Shown here piece after piece: positions 36,449 to 45,471 of a stretch of DNA of 64,000 nt (the first letter of the stretch is position 1; each line of letters starts with the position of its first letter). The notes under the pieces are model-generated. The model was not told where the DNA came from, did not search any database, and was given only the letters and a program-made list of their open reading frames with translations. Source of the DNA: Thalassovita autumnalis (lineage in GTDB: Bacteria > Pseudomonadota > Alphaproteobacteria > Rhodobacterales > Rhodobacteraceae). The position numbers and the translations under genes were made by a program. The stretch lies in contig NZ_CYSB01000030.1 in NCBI RefSeq assembly GCF_001458255.1, positions 62,001 through 126,000 of the forward strand, written 5' to 3'.

Positions 36449-37759
36449 CTAACCCATGTTGTTAAGATCTTTGCTAATTCTCTTTTGTACCCAGCCAGAC
36501 AATGCGCGCAGGCCAAGCCCTGTGCGGATCTCAAACAGCTCATAGCGGAACTTGGTCGCAGACAGGCCAAGCCTGCCAAAGTCATGGGCCAAGGACTGAC
36601 GCATTGCCGCGGGGCCACAGAAGCTGACGGTCAGGTCTGACACATCTGCCTCGGCCAGTTGTAATGCGCTTTCGGCCGTAAGGCGGCCTGACCGGGCGCT
36701 TTCATAAATGTGTAGCGTCAGGTTCGGCGCTGTCTTGGCCAGCTGCCTCAGCTCCTCCAGATGGGCGGCCTGACTGGCCTCGCGAACACAGTAGATCAGG
36801 TCCACGGGTGTTTCGTCCTGTTTGGCACCTGCCCAGGCCAGGAAAGGGGTGATGCCAATGCCGCCGGCAATCCATAGCTCACGCGGGGCGCGATGGGGTC
36901 GTTCAAATCGACCAAACGGTCCCTCAATCTGGGCTCGGGTGCCAGGTTTCAGGCGTTGCGCGAAGCGATGTGTGTCATCCCCCAAGGGCGCAACAGAGAC
37001 CCGCAACGCCCGGTCGTCTTGAGGGGCCTGAGAAATCGTGAAGGGATGTGGTTCGCCTCCATTGAAACTGATGAAGGCAAACTGCCCAGCCCTGTGGCGT
37101 AGCCCCCGCCCCTGAGGCTTCAGAGAAATGCTGAGGGCCGCGCCCGTAGGGGCAATCTGACTGATTTCATAGGCATGGCTTGGCCGCAGCGACGGTGGCA
37201 AATACCGGTACAGAAATGCAAGGATGCCAACCACGCAGAAGGCAGCGGTGTAAAGCCCAAGCGGATCGTTGTTTGCAAAGGGTTTCAGGATGAACAGGTA
37301 ATGAAACGCCCCAGCGACAAAGAAAAACCCCATCAACTTATGGGTCCAACGCCAGAGGTGATAGGGAATGAAGGTCGCGATTGTGATGATCACCAGAATA
37401 AGCAGCCCATAAAGGCTCAGCTCCCCTGCGGTTTCCGCGACCTCAACCAGCAGCGTCTCCGCGCCTAGCCCGCGCATCTCGGCATCGATCGTGTCGTGCA
37501 GGAGGATGGCCACCATCGCGCCAATGCCCAACCACTTGTGCAACTTGTAGCTACGGTCAAGACCGCCAAACAGGCTCTCCACCAACCGCAGCCGTGTTGC
37601 GATGATCTGAGCCAAAGCCATAGCAATCAGCGCCCAAATCCCCAAGTACTGGGAGAAGAGGGCAATCGCATCGCGGCCTTTGGCGATCTCCGGAAACCAG
37701 ATCATGGGGGTGGTAAGTGAAACGGCGCAAAGCGCTAGACCGAATGGCTTAAGTGTCAT
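36449..37759 (-). CDS. Ferric reductase-like transmembrane flavoprotein (FNR superfamily)
   Basis: A 436-residue protein with about six N-terminal membrane helices of the ferric-reductase-like type. Candidate haem histidines lie in YKLHKWLGIGAMVAILLH and HLWRWTHKLMGF. A cytoplasmic ferredoxin-reductase domain follows: the FAD-binding motif HPFTISQAP near residue 238, and NAD-binding GGIGITPFLAW and SFCGPAAMRQSL. It should pass electrons from NAD(P)H through FAD and haem across the membrane. Natural acceptor is unknown. It sits inside the leftward Tad locus between cpaA and the AAA+ ATPase; the connection may be accidental. Confidence 0.83.
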   Translation of the reverse strand: MTLKPFGLALCAVSLTTPMIWFPEIAKGRDAIALFSQYLGIWALIAMALAQIIATRLRLVESLFGGLDRSYKLHKWLGIGAMVAILLHDTIDAEMRGLGAETLLVEVAETAGELSLYGLLILVIITIATFIPYHLWRWTHKLMGFFFVAGAFHYLFILKPFANNDPLGLYTAAFCVVGILAFLYRYLPPSLRPSHAYEISQIAPTGAALSISLKPQGRGLRHRAGQFAFISFNGGEPHPFTISQAPQDDRALRVSVAPLGDDTHRFAQRLKPGTRAQIEGPFGRFERPHRAPRELWIAGGIGITPFLAWAGAKQDETPVDLIYCVREASQAAHLEELRQLAKTAPNLTLHIYESARSGRLTAESALQLAEADVSDLTVSFCGPAAMRQSLAHDFGRLGLSATKFRYELFEIRTGLGLRALSGWVQKRISKDLNNMG

Positions 37760-37844
37760 TTTGGCTTCCGGTGCGTGTAGGAACTGTTGGCAAAAGATTG
37801 TGGGGTTTAAGGGTAAAACTCAAGCCACACGTCAGCCAAACGCC

Positions 37845-38384
37845 TCAGCTGCCGTAAATCGCGGCAAGACCCAGATAGGCCGACAGGGTAGGCCCCAGCG
37901 CCAGCCCCATGGGGAAGTCTTTCTTGCGGCCCCAGCTCTTCCACTCCGGTGCCAGATTGCGCAGCGGGGTGACACGGGCCAATCGGTGTGCGGCCACAGC
38001 CCCCAGCAGGATCAGCGCGAACAGCAGAACCAGAAAACGCACATCGGCCAGCATCACGTAAGGTGCTGCTGCGGCGGCAAATTTTGCGTCCCCTGCGCCC
38101 AGCAGGCCAAGCGCGTTCATCACGATGCCCACCAGCAGAACGATGACCAGCTGCGCCAATTGCCAGCCATAGACCGGCAGCGGCATCAGGAAGATACCGA
38201 CCACAGCAAAGACCACCGCCAGCGCAATCACCGCATTGTTGCGGATCAGCATATGGCGCAGATCGCTGATTGCAGTCCACAGGCACAAGGGCAGGGTCAG
38301 GATAAAGAAGATCAGAGCGGTCTGACGGGGCAGGCTGAGGGTCTCAGCCCCGCCCCACAGAAACAGCATCGGGTCAAAACTCAC
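37845..38384 (-). CDS. cpaA: Prepilin peptidase of the Tad pilus (CpaA/TadV)
   Basis: A 179-residue membrane aspartyl protease (A24 family) that cleaves the leader of Flp prepilins. The two catalytic Asp motifs are AISDLRHMLIRNN near residue 40 and GLLGAGDAKFAAAA near 95 (GxGD). About five membrane helices are visible and there is no N-terminal methylase domain, as in Tad peptidases. The start is uncertain: GTG at 38384 (used here) or ATG at 38369. The gene begins 4 nt after the tadD stop. A longer in-frame start inside tadD is unlikely. Confidence 0.87.
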   Translation of the reverse strand: MSFDPMLFLWGGAETLSLPRQTALIFFILTLPLCLWTAISDLRHMLIRNNAVIALAVVFAVVGIFLMPLPVYGWQLAQLVIVLLVGIVMNALGLLGAGDAKFAAAAAPYVMLADVRFLVLLFALILLGAVAAHRLARVTPLRNLAPEWKSWGRKKDFPMGLALGPTLSAYLGLAAIYGS

Positions 38385-38388
38385 CGGA

Positions 38389-39237
38389 TCACGCTTCCAG
38401 TGCGCGCAGGGCGCGGACCGCGGCCTCAAAGTGCTGCGGATGGGTGTCAATGGCTTCGCGCAGCAGGGTTTTGCCAGTGGTGACGTCGCCTTGCTTCACC
38501 GCGCTCAGACCCATGGTGTGCAACAGCTGCGCCCGTTCGGTTTGATCCATCGGGATCACCGGCAGGGAATAGTTGCGCTGCGCACCGCGGGCCAGAACGA
38601 TGTTGTTCTTGGCGGTGAACAGGTTCTGGTCGTGTTTGATCGCTTCGGCAAACAGGCGCTCGGCCTCGGCGTAATCGCCGCGGGTCAGTTTGGAATAACC
38701 CCAGTTGTTCAGCACCCCAGCCGGGCGTGTGGTCAGGCCAACGGCGGTTTCATAGAAACTGTCGGACTTCTGCCATTCTTTGTTGCTGTCGGCGACCATG
38801 GCTTCCAGACGGTAGCGTTTGTAGGTCTCAACGGTGGGCGGTACGGCGTCCAGCACCTGATCGGCCTCATCCCACTGTCCGGTACGGATCAGCGCATCGG
38901 CCAGATCGACGTTGTCGTCCTGTGTGCTGCCCTCCATGGTTGTCACTTTGCGCCAGGCGGGCACCGCCTCAGTCGCACGTGAGGCACGCACCAGAGATTG
39001 CGCCAGACCGCGCTGCAGATCGATCCGATCGGGGTTGTCTTTGCTGGCGCGCTGGAAGTAGCGCACCGCTTCATCCGCATCTGCCACGGTCAGCATGATG
39101 TCCGAGAGGTTGTTTTCATCCACCGCATTGATGGCGGACATGGCGCGGTCAACCTGATCATCACCGCGTAGCTGCGAACAGGCGCTCAGGCTCAGCCCGG
39201 CAACCACGCAGAGGGTAAAACGAATGGAATGGCGCAT
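38389..39237 (-). CDS. tadD: TPR lipoprotein TadD (first copy next to cpaA)
   Basis: A 282-residue lipoprotein. The signal ends in LSLSAC with Cys20, so it is probably anchored in the outer membrane. Several tetratricopeptide repeats follow (AVRYFQRASKDNPDRIDLQRG, AGVLNNWGYSKLTRGDYAEAE and AQLLHTMGLSAVKQGDVTTGK). TadD-type proteins act as pilotins or scaffolds for secretin assembly in Tad systems. It lies 30 bp downstream of a second, shorter TPR lipoprotein (39268-39840) and just upstream of cpaA. Confidence 0.85.
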   Translation of the reverse strand: MRHSIRFTLCVVAGLSLSACSQLRGDDQVDRAMSAINAVDENNLSDIMLTVADADEAVRYFQRASKDNPDRIDLQRGLAQSLVRASRATEAVPAWRKVTTMEGSTQDDNVDLADALIRTGQWDEADQVLDAVPPTVETYKRYRLEAMVADSNKEWQKSDSFYETAVGLTTRPAGVLNNWGYSKLTRGDYAEAERLFAEAIKHDQNLFTAKNNIVLARGAQRNYSLPVIPMDQTERAQLLHTMGLSAVKQGDVTTGKTLLREAIDTHPQHFEAAVRALRALEA

Positions 39238-39267
39238 GTGCCTGCGTCCTTCAACTGCTCTTGCCTG

Positions 39268-39840
39268 TTATGGTATCGCACGGATCAGATAGTCACTGCT
39301 ACCGCGTCGTACCAACTTATAGTTTTGTTCTAAGGGTGCATCATAAACGGGATTTTCCGATTTTGCGAGAGCTTTGCGCAAATTGTCCCGAATTGCGTCA
39401 CTTGCGCCATTGTCCAGCGCATAGGCCTTGCGCAGCACCAGTTGCGCCTCACCGATTTCGCCCTTCTCCAGCAACAGGACACCAAGGTTGTTCCAGACCT
39501 CAGGGGAGGCATCCGGTTTCGCCACCGCGCGGCGCAGCAGCTCCTCGGCCTGACCCAGCCGGCCAAGGGCCAGATTGGCACTGCCAAGCCCTGCCAGAAC
39601 ATCAACGTTCAGCCCATGATCCAACCCGGCGCGGGTATAGGCATCAATTGCCAGCTCATATTGGCCCGCATCCATCAGCCGCCCACCCACAATCAACCCG
39701 TCCACGGCCTCACCCTGGGCCACGCCGGGGGCGTAAACCTGATCTTCGGGCAGCTCAAAACCGCCTGTGGTGCAGGCGGTTAAGGCAAGCGATGTCAGCA
39801 AGGCGGTGGCCAGCATTGTGGCGCAGCGCGGATGTGTCAT
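39268..39840 (-). CDS. TPR lipoprotein, second TadD-like copy
   Basis: A 190-residue lipoprotein with lipobox LALTAC (Cys23). Two to three TPR units are visible: YELAIDAYTRAGLDHGLN, LGRLGQAEELLRRAVAKP and EVWNNLGVLLLEKGEIGEAQ. It is shorter than the adjacent 282-residue TadD and not an obvious copy of it. The ATG at 39840 (MTHPRC) is chosen because it places the lipoprotein signal at the N-terminus; a start at 39906 would bury it. It follows tadC by 22 bp in the same operon, so a pilus assembly role is likely. Confidence 0.83.
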   Translation of the reverse strand: MTHPRCATMLATALLTSLALTACTTGGFELPEDQVYAPGVAQGEAVDGLIVGGRLMDAGQYELAIDAYTRAGLDHGLNVDVLAGLGSANLALGRLGQAEELLRRAVAKPDASPEVWNNLGVLLLEKGEIGEAQLVLRKAYALDNGASDAIRDNLRKALAKSENPVYDAPLEQNYKLVRRGSSDYLIRAIP

Positions 39841-39862
39841 GTGATCTGCTCTTGGTCTTGGC

Positions 39863-40816
39863 TTATTGGCCGAGCGCGGTGATCCCCACGACCGACGGTG
39901 CCACAAGAATGATCAGCAGCGGCGGAACCGTCAACATCATTGTCGCCAATGTCATCTTGGTGGGCAGTTTGTTGGCCTTTTCTTCGGCCCGCATCACCCG
40001 TTTGTCCCGCATTTCACCGGCATAGACCCGCAGCGCTTCGGCAATCGAGGTGCCGAAACTTTGCGATTGCACTAACACGGTCACAAAGCTGGAGACATCC
40101 TGCACGCCACAGCGTTCTGCCATTTCATTGAGAACATTGCCCTTGTCTTTACCGGCCTTGATCTGCTGGCTGACAATTTCAAATTCATCCGCCAACGCCG
40201 GGTAGGAGGATCTGATTTCCCGGCTCACCCGGATGATTGACTGGTCCATGGATTGGCCGGCTTCGACGCAGACCAGCATCATGTCCAGACTGTCCGGGAA
40301 GCCTTGGGTGATCTCCTCCTGGCGTTCCTGCTGGCGTTTGGTGATCCAGTATTTAGGGGCCATGTAGCCGACGATGCCGGGGCCGAGGATCCACATGATC
40401 ATCTCGGTCGGTGTCGAGTTCGGGCCGGATTTCGCGACCAGGTAATAGAGCATCCCCAGCACCAACAGGCCAAGCCCCAGCGCAAACTGGGCAAAGTGGA
40501 AAATCATCACCGCTTCTTTGGTGCGATAGCCCGCCTGCATCATCTTCTGCCGCATGGCCGTAAATTCCTCGGCATCCTGTGGCTCCAGGAAAGAGGAATA
40601 TTTCTCCAGCTTTTTGGAACTGCCACTTTGCGGTCGCAGGTCAACGCCGGCCGCAGTGGCCGCTTGCGGCCGGGCGGCCTCTTTCAACTTGTCCAAAGGA
40701 TCAGGTTTGGTGTTGATCAGGAAGGGCAGGGTGCCCAGCACCAGCGCCACCCCAAGGAAGCCGACCAAAAACAGCGGCCCCAGACCACCACCAAACATCG
40801 TTGTGAGCACGGACAT
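39863..40816 (-). CDS. tadC: Tad pilus inner-membrane platform protein TadC
   Basis: A 317-residue type II secretion F (GspF-like) family protein with N-terminal helices (LFLVGFLGVALVLGTLPFLI and LGLGLLVLGMLYYLVAK). The T2SSF domain region contains ITQGFPDSLDMMLVCVEAGQSMDQSI and RCGVQDVSSFVTVLVQSQSFGTSI. Two C-terminal helices end MTLATMMLTVPPLLIILVAPS. It forms the assembly platform with TadB. It starts 13 nt after tadB. Confidence 0.92.
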   Translation of the reverse strand: MSVLTTMFGGGLGPLFLVGFLGVALVLGTLPFLINTKPDPLDKLKEAARPQAATAAGVDLRPQSGSSKKLEKYSSFLEPQDAEEFTAMRQKMMQAGYRTKEAVMIFHFAQFALGLGLLVLGMLYYLVAKSGPNSTPTEMIMWILGPGIVGYMAPKYWITKRQQERQEEITQGFPDSLDMMLVCVEAGQSMDQSIIRVSREIRSSYPALADEFEIVSQQIKAGKDKGNVLNEMAERCGVQDVSSFVTVLVQSQSFGTSIAEALRVYAGEMRDKRVMRAEEKANKLPTKMTLATMMLTVPPLLIILVAPSVVGITALGQ

Positions 40817-40829
40817 CTCTCAGGTCTCC

Positions 40830-41798
40830 TCAGACTTTGATGTTCACAAGCATCCGCATGACGAACATATTCGCCACAAGGAAGACACCCACCGCCACAC
40901 AGGCCGGGATGAACATCGGGTGATCCATGACTTCATCGTAATAATGCGGGTCCATCAGGTTGATGCCGACCAGCGCCAGCAGCGGAAAGCCCGACAGGAA
41001 CTTACCCGACCACTGCGCTTCGGCGGTGATGGCTTTCACCCGGCGGAACAGGCGGAACCGGGCGCGGATCACCTTGGCCAGACCATCAAGGATCTCAGCC
41101 AGGTTACCACCGGATTGCTGCTGGATGGTGACGGCCACGGCCAGGAACCGCAGATCCTGCATGTCCAGACGGTCCGCCATTTCCTGCAGCGCCTCACCAA
41201 CGTCGCGGCCATATTGTGCCTCATCGGCGATCATGCCGAATTCACTGGCCAGCGGGTCCGAAATTTCGCGGCTGACAATCTGAATGGCAGAAGAAAACGG
41301 GTGCCCCACGCGCAGCGAGCGCACCATCAGTTCGATGCCGTCAGGCAGCTGTTCTTCGATCAGCGACATCCGTTTTTTGGCTTTGGCCGAAACCCAGACA
41401 AAAATGCCGCCAACGCCCATGGCGATGGACACCCCGGCGCGCACCACCAAAGCGGTTTGCGTGCCAACGGTCAGCGCGACAAAGGCAACTGCCGAGAGCA
41501 CCCCCATTAGCATCACCAGCTGCAACGGCGAAAAGGCCAGCGCGGCCTTCTGTGCCTTGGAGGCCAGCAGCGAATAAACCGGGAAGTTCTTCCACTGCAT
41601 GTGCTGGCTCATCTCCTTGCGGAGTGTCTCCATCACCTCAGCGCGCTGTTTTCCTTTTTCCATCAGCTCAAGGCGACGGTTCACCTTGCTGTTGAGGCTG
41701 ATTGAGCGGCCAAAAACGGTCAGATACAACCCCTCGACGATCACCAGAACGCCGATGAACACCAGACCGTAGATCAGGACTTCGATAGGGACTGTCAT
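40830..41798 (-). CDS. tadB: Tad pilus inner-membrane platform protein TadB
   Basis: A 322-residue T2SSF-domain protein. It has an N-terminal helix (VLIYGLVFIGVLVIVEGLYL) and a pair of helices near 95-140. The conserved region EEQLPDGIELMVRSLRVGHPFSSAIQIV is followed by DLRFLAVAVTIQQQSGGNLAEILDGLAKVIR, then C-terminal helices. It partners TadC in the pilus platform. The ATG at 41798 is preferred over a GTG one codon upstream. It begins 4 nt past the tadA stop, so it is tightly coupled. Confidence 0.92.
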   Translation of the reverse strand: MTVPIEVLIYGLVFIGVLVIVEGLYLTVFGRSISLNSKVNRRLELMEKGKQRAEVMETLRKEMSQHMQWKNFPVYSLLASKAQKAALAFSPLQLVMLMGVLSAVAFVALTVGTQTALVVRAGVSIAMGVGGIFVWVSAKAKKRMSLIEEQLPDGIELMVRSLRVGHPFSSAIQIVSREISDPLASEFGMIADEAQYGRDVGEALQEMADRLDMQDLRFLAVAVTIQQQSGGNLAEILDGLAKVIRARFRLFRRVKAITAEAQWSGKFLSGFPLLALVGINLMDPHYYDEVMDHPMFIPACVAVGVFLVANMFVMRMLVNIKV

Positions 41799-41802
41799 CA
41801 CA

Positions 41803-43257
41803 TCACTCCGCTGCTACGGGTTCAAAGATTTCGGCGGGCAGGTCATAGCCCCAGAGGCGGAACCGTTCTGAGAAGTGGCTGCGCACACCGGTGGCGGTGA
41901 AATGGCCCATGATTTTGTTGTCAGGCGTCAGCCCCACACGCTGGAAGCGGAACACCTCCTGCATGGAGATCACATCGCCCTCCATCCCGGTGATTTCGGT
42001 GATTGAGGTCATCCGGCGTGAGCCGTCCTGCAGACGTGAGGCCTGAACAATCAGGTTCACCGCCGAGGAAATCTGCGTGCGTACCGCTTTCAGTGGCATC
42101 TCAATCCCGGCCATGGCGATCATGTTTTCCAGACGGCTGATGCCATCGCGTGGGTTGTTGGCGTGAATGGTGGTCATCGACCCATCGTGGCCGGTGTTCA
42201 TCGCTTGCAGCATGTCGATCACCTCTTCACCACGGGTCTCGCCCACGATGATCCGGTCCGGACGCATCCGCAGCGCGTTTTTCAGACAGTCGCGGGGGCT
42301 TACCTCACCTTTGCCTTCCACGTTGGGGGGGCGGCTTTCCATCCGGCCGACGTGGATCTGTTGCAGCTGCAGTTCTGCGGTATCCTCAATCGTCAGGATC
42401 CGTTCCGAGTTGTCGATGAAGCTCGACAATGCGTTCAGCGTGGTGGTTTTACCGGACCCGGTCCCGCCCGAGACGATAATGTTCAGGCGGGTGGCCACAG
42501 CGGCCTGCAGATAGGCGGCCATTTCTTCGGAAAAGGCACCAAAGCCCACCAGGTCATCAATGCCCAGCTTGTCCTTTTTAAATTTCCGGATCGACACCAG
42601 CGACCCGTCAATGGCAATCGGGCCGACCATGGCGTTGAAACGTGAGCCATCCGCCAGGCGGGCATCCACATAGGGGTTTGATTCATCAACACGGCGGCCC
42701 ACGGCGGACACGATCTTGTCGATGATCCGCAGCAGGTGCTTTTCGTCCTTGAAGGTCACTTCACTGAGGCCCAGCTTACCGTTACGTTCGATAAAGATGC
42801 GCTTGGGCCCGTTGATCAGAATATCGCTGATGCTTTCGTCTTTCAGCAGCGGCTCCAACGGGCCAAGGCCGGTGACCTCATCATAAAGCTCCTGAAACAC
42901 CAGCTGGCGATCATCCCGGTTCAGCGCGATGCCCTTGTCTTCCAGGGCTTCCACGCTGATCGCAGTGATCTCGGCGCGCAGATCCTTCTCGGTCGCGGTT
43001 TCCAGTGCGGCGAGGTTCAGGTTGTCCAGCAGGGTGTGGTGCAGATCCAGCTTGATGTCGTTCAAACGCTCTTTGCGTTTGCGCTCTTTGTCCATAGGCA
43101 GCGCTTGTGCTGCGGCCAGTTGGGTGGGCCGACGCATGGAGGCGGGTTTGGCTGCTGCTGCCGCCGGGGCAGCCGCGCTGGGCGCTTTGTCAGCCTTGGG
43201 CAGCTCAACAACCTTGGCCGCGGTGGGCTTTTCAACCTTTTTGTATTTCGAAAACAT
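41803..43257 (-). CDS. tadA: Tad pilus assembly/retraction ATPase TadA (CpaF)
   Basis: A 484-residue hexameric secretion ATPase of the VirB11/GspE class powering Flp pilus extension and probably retraction. The first 55 residues are an Ala/Lys/Pro-rich disordered tail. Walker A GGTGSGKT is at 264-271. The Asp box ([24 protein letters not shown]), Walker B ([36 protein letters not shown]) and His box are intact. It lies 27 bp downstream of tadZ. It is the motor for pilin polymerisation on the TadB-TadC platform. Confidence 0.95.
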   Translation of the reverse strand: MFSKYKKVEKPTAAKVVELPKADKAPSAAAPAAAAAKPASMRRPTQLAAAQALPMDKERKRKERLNDIKLDLHHTLLDNLNLAALETATEKDLRAEITAISVEALEDKGIALNRDDRQLVFQELYDEVTGLGPLEPLLKDESISDILINGPKRIFIERNGKLGLSEVTFKDEKHLLRIIDKIVSAVGRRVDESNPYVDARLADGSRFNAMVGPIAIDGSLVSIRKFKKDKLGIDDLVGFGAFSEEMAAYLQAAVATRLNIIVSGGTGSGKTTTLNALSSFIDNSERILTIEDTAELQLQQIHVGRMESRPPNVEGKGEVSPRDCLKNALRMRPDRIIVGETRGEEVIDMLQAMNTGHDGSMTTIHANNPRDGISRLENMIAMAGIEMPLKAVRTQISSAVNLIVQASRLQDGSRRMTSITEITGMEGDVISMQEVFRFQRVGLTPDNKIMGHFTATGVRSHFSERFRLWGYDLPAEIFEPVAAE

Positions 43258-43284
43258 CGCGGTCCCCCTCGTTAAAAATCGGTC

Positions 43285-44574
43285 TTACTTGTCGTCAGCG
43301 CCGCTGAGCTTGTGCAGTGAGGCCGCCAGCTTGGCGATCTCCTTGCGCAGCGGGTTTTTGGCAGCAGATTGCGCCAGCGGGGTGCCATGATCGCCCGACT
43401 GGGTGATCTGCTTGCCGCCGTCTGGCAGTTGAATGTCGATCTTGATGTCTAAGCTGTCCGCCAGGCGTTTGACCCGGCTTTTGCCATTCAGATCGGTGAA
43501 TTTTGGCGCCCGGTTCAGCACAAAGCGCAGCTTGTCGAAGGGCAGGCCCTCGGACTGCAGCGCCCGTTTCAGACGCAGGGTGTTCTGGGCCGAACGCATG
43601 TCCAACTCAAGCGTGGCAAAGTAGACATGTGCCGCGTGCAGCACGGTTTCGGACCATTGCACCAGCGTTTTGGGCAGGTCGACGATCACATAGTCATAGT
43701 GTTTGCGCGCCATTGCGATCACGCGCTCAATGTCTTCGGGCTCCACCAGGTCCAGCGGAAGGATGTCAACTGGGGCGGTCAGGACGTAGAGCTTTTCTTC
43801 GAACCCGCTTAGCGCCTGCGAAAAGATATCGTCATCCATCGCTTCGGTATCGCTCAGCAGTTCATAAACCACTTCGCGGCGCGGCAGGTCGAGGAAGGTC
43901 GAAACCGACCCGAACTGCAGATCCAGATCCAACAGGCAGACCCGTGGTGGGGTTTCTTTCTTCTTGGCGGCATTGACCAGTTCCCAGCCAAGGTTCACGG
44001 CCAGCGTGGTCGCGCCGGTGCCACCGGCAAGGCCCTGAACGGCGATCACTACACCTTCGCGGTGATGGTTGGACTTACGCGCGGCGGGTTCCGGTTCTGG
44101 GGTGGCGGCTGCAGGGGCTGCTGCGGCGGGTTCCTCATGCGCTGCGGTTTCCAGCACTTTGGGTTCTGGTGTGCGCACACGGTCAATGGCGGCCTTCAAC
44201 TCACCATCTGGCAGCGGGTAGGGGACAAATTCATCGGCCCCCTGGCGCAGCAACTGATGCAATGCGCCCGGTGTGACCTCATCTGTAATAAGGATGACCT
44301 TGATCAACCGCTCCTTTGCGGCCGCGATCACCTCACCCAGGGCAGGCAGGTTTTGTTCGTCTTCATGATCAACGGCAAGGGCCACAAATTCCAGCTGCGC
44401 CGCATCGGGCTGCTGAAAATAGGCCAGCGCATCGGTGAACCCCAGGTCGCCCCAGGCTTCGCCCATGATGTCTTCCATATCCTCGATCAGCAGATCGAAG
44501 TTCTGTACGTCCCGGCTGATGGTACAGGCCAGGATGGGCGGCACTTCTGCGGAAGAATGTTCGTTACTCGTCAT
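43285..44574 (-). CDS. tadZ: Tad pilus localisation ATPase TadZ (CpaE)
   Basis: A 429-residue ParA/MinD-like protein that positions the Tad apparatus, often at a pole. An N-terminal receiver-like pseudo-domain (residues 12-140) is followed by an Ala/Pro/Glu linker. The deviant Walker A VQGLAGGTGATTLAVNLGW is near residues 178-196. The switch-like DYVIVDLPKTLVQWSETVLHA follows. It is the first gene of the tadZ-A-B-C-D-D-cpaA run. The 221-bp upstream gap carries the conserved box also found before the flp genes. Confidence 0.92.
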   Translation of the reverse strand: MTSNEHSSAEVPPILACTISRDVQNFDLLIEDMEDIMGEAWGDLGFTDALAYFQQPDAAQLEFVALAVDHEDEQNLPALGEVIAAAKERLIKVILITDEVTPGALHQLLRQGADEFVPYPLPDGELKAAIDRVRTPEPKVLETAAHEEPAAAAPAAATPEPEPAARKSNHHREGVVIAVQGLAGGTGATTLAVNLGWELVNAAKKKETPPRVCLLDLDLQFGSVSTFLDLPRREVVYELLSDTEAMDDDIFSQALSGFEEKLYVLTAPVDILPLDLVEPEDIERVIAMARKHYDYVIVDLPKTLVQWSETVLHAAHVYFATLELDMRSAQNTLRLKRALQSEGLPFDKLRFVLNRAPKFTDLNGKSRVKRLADSLDIKIDIQLPDGGKQITQSGDHGTPLAQSAAKNPLRKEIAKLAASLHKLSGADDK

Positions 44575-44706
44575 TGCCTCATGTCCTACGTTGAACGTGC
44601 AACAGGAGGCGGGCCGATTTTTAGATCGTTGTATCCCTTCCTGTCACACCGTGCCTGGATTTCGCCAAGCACACTGCTCCCAGTGGGACCAAAATCACGT
44701 CCAATA

Positions 44707-44722
44707 TGGGCGAGAATGGGGC
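44707..44722 (-). promoter_or_regulatory. Shared Tad-locus upstream box, copy before tadZ
   Basis: TGGGCGAGAATGGGGC on the plus strand differs by one base from the flp1 copy (48762-48777). The similarity continues about 13 bp to the left, where this copy reads TCACGTCCAATA against TGACCCCAGATT at flp1. It lies about 133 bp upstream of the tadZ start. It may be an operator or activator site; no binding protein is known. Confidence 0.55.
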
Positions 44723-44752
44723 CAAAAAATCGTAATTGTGCGGAATTGTTGG

Positions 44753-44779
44753 ACACTCTCCCCATCTGGGGGAGAGTGT
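44753..44779 (-). terminator. Hairpin downstream of the ompA-like gene
   Basis: ACACTCTCCCC (44753-44763) pairs perfectly with GGGGAGAGTGT (44769-44779) around a 5-nt loop, 17 nt past the OmpA-like stop. The leftward T tract is poor (CCAACAATT), so it may terminate partially and let cpaC transcripts continue into tadZ. Confidence 0.6.
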
Positions 44780-44795
44780 TGAAGCGGTCGGGCGT

Positions 44796-45467
44796 TTACT
44801 CGCCCGTAGTCACGCTGTTTTCGAGGCCGGTCAGGGTCTCTGGTACGACGGCGCTCTCGACGTAGTCGCGGTAGACGATCTGAGCGTATTTTCCATCCAG
44901 AACCAATGGGTTGTCGCGCACGAAACCAGTGACCTCGGTCACGGTGCGACGATTGCGGCGTTCGCGGTTCTGCGTCACGATCAGGGGCTGGGTTTCGCCA
45001 CGGCTGACAACGGCCTGCAGGCGGCCACGGCTGATGCCTTGGCTGACCAGGAAATTCACCACCGCATTGGCGCGTCGTTTGCCCAGCGAGAAGTTGTAGT
45101 TGTTGGACCCAACCGCATCCGTGTGACCGAAGACCTTAAAGCGCACTTCGGGGAACTGTCTGATCCAGTGGGCCTGGGCGCGCAGCACTTCGGCGGCCTG
45201 AGCGTCAATCTGCGCCGAGTTGAAGGCAAAGTTGATGGTGGTCGGCACCTCTTTGGCAAAACGCTGTGCCAGATCGATCACAAATTCACGGTCACCGTTT
45301 TGAACAAGGGTGTTGTTCATAGTGGCATTGCCAAAATCCCCACCCGCAACCAAAGCGCCGGCTTCACCGGTGAAGCTGGAATAGCTGGTGGTGCCTTCAC
45401 AGGCCGCAAGGGCAAACAGGCTAAAACTGAGCAGGGCGGGGGTGGTCAGGGAACGTCGCTTGGTCAT
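44796..45467 (-). CDS. OmpA-family lipoprotein of the Tad locus (RcpB-like position)
   Basis: A 223-residue outer-membrane lipoprotein with lipobox FALAAC (Cys23). The C-terminal OmpA/MotB domain starts INFAFNSAQIDAQAAEVLRAQAHWI and includes FKVFGHTDAVGSNNYNFSLGKRRANAV with the peptidoglycan-contacting Asp and Arg. OmpA-like genes are frequent between the secretin and tadZ in alphaproteobacterial tad loci, where they may anchor the secretin to the wall. It starts 4 nt after the cpaC stop. Confidence 0.85.
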   Translation of the reverse strand: MTKRRSLTTPALLSFSLFALAACEGTTSYSSFTGEAGALVAGGDFGNATMNNTLVQNGDREFVIDLAQRFAKEVPTTINFAFNSAQIDAQAAEVLRAQAHWIRQFPEVRFKVFGHTDAVGSNNYNFSLGKRRANAVVNFLVSQGISRGRLQAVVSRGETQPLIVTQNRERRNRRTVTEVTGFVRDNPLVLDGKYAQIVYRDYVESAVVPETLTGLENSVTTGE

Positions 45468-45471
45468 CTGA

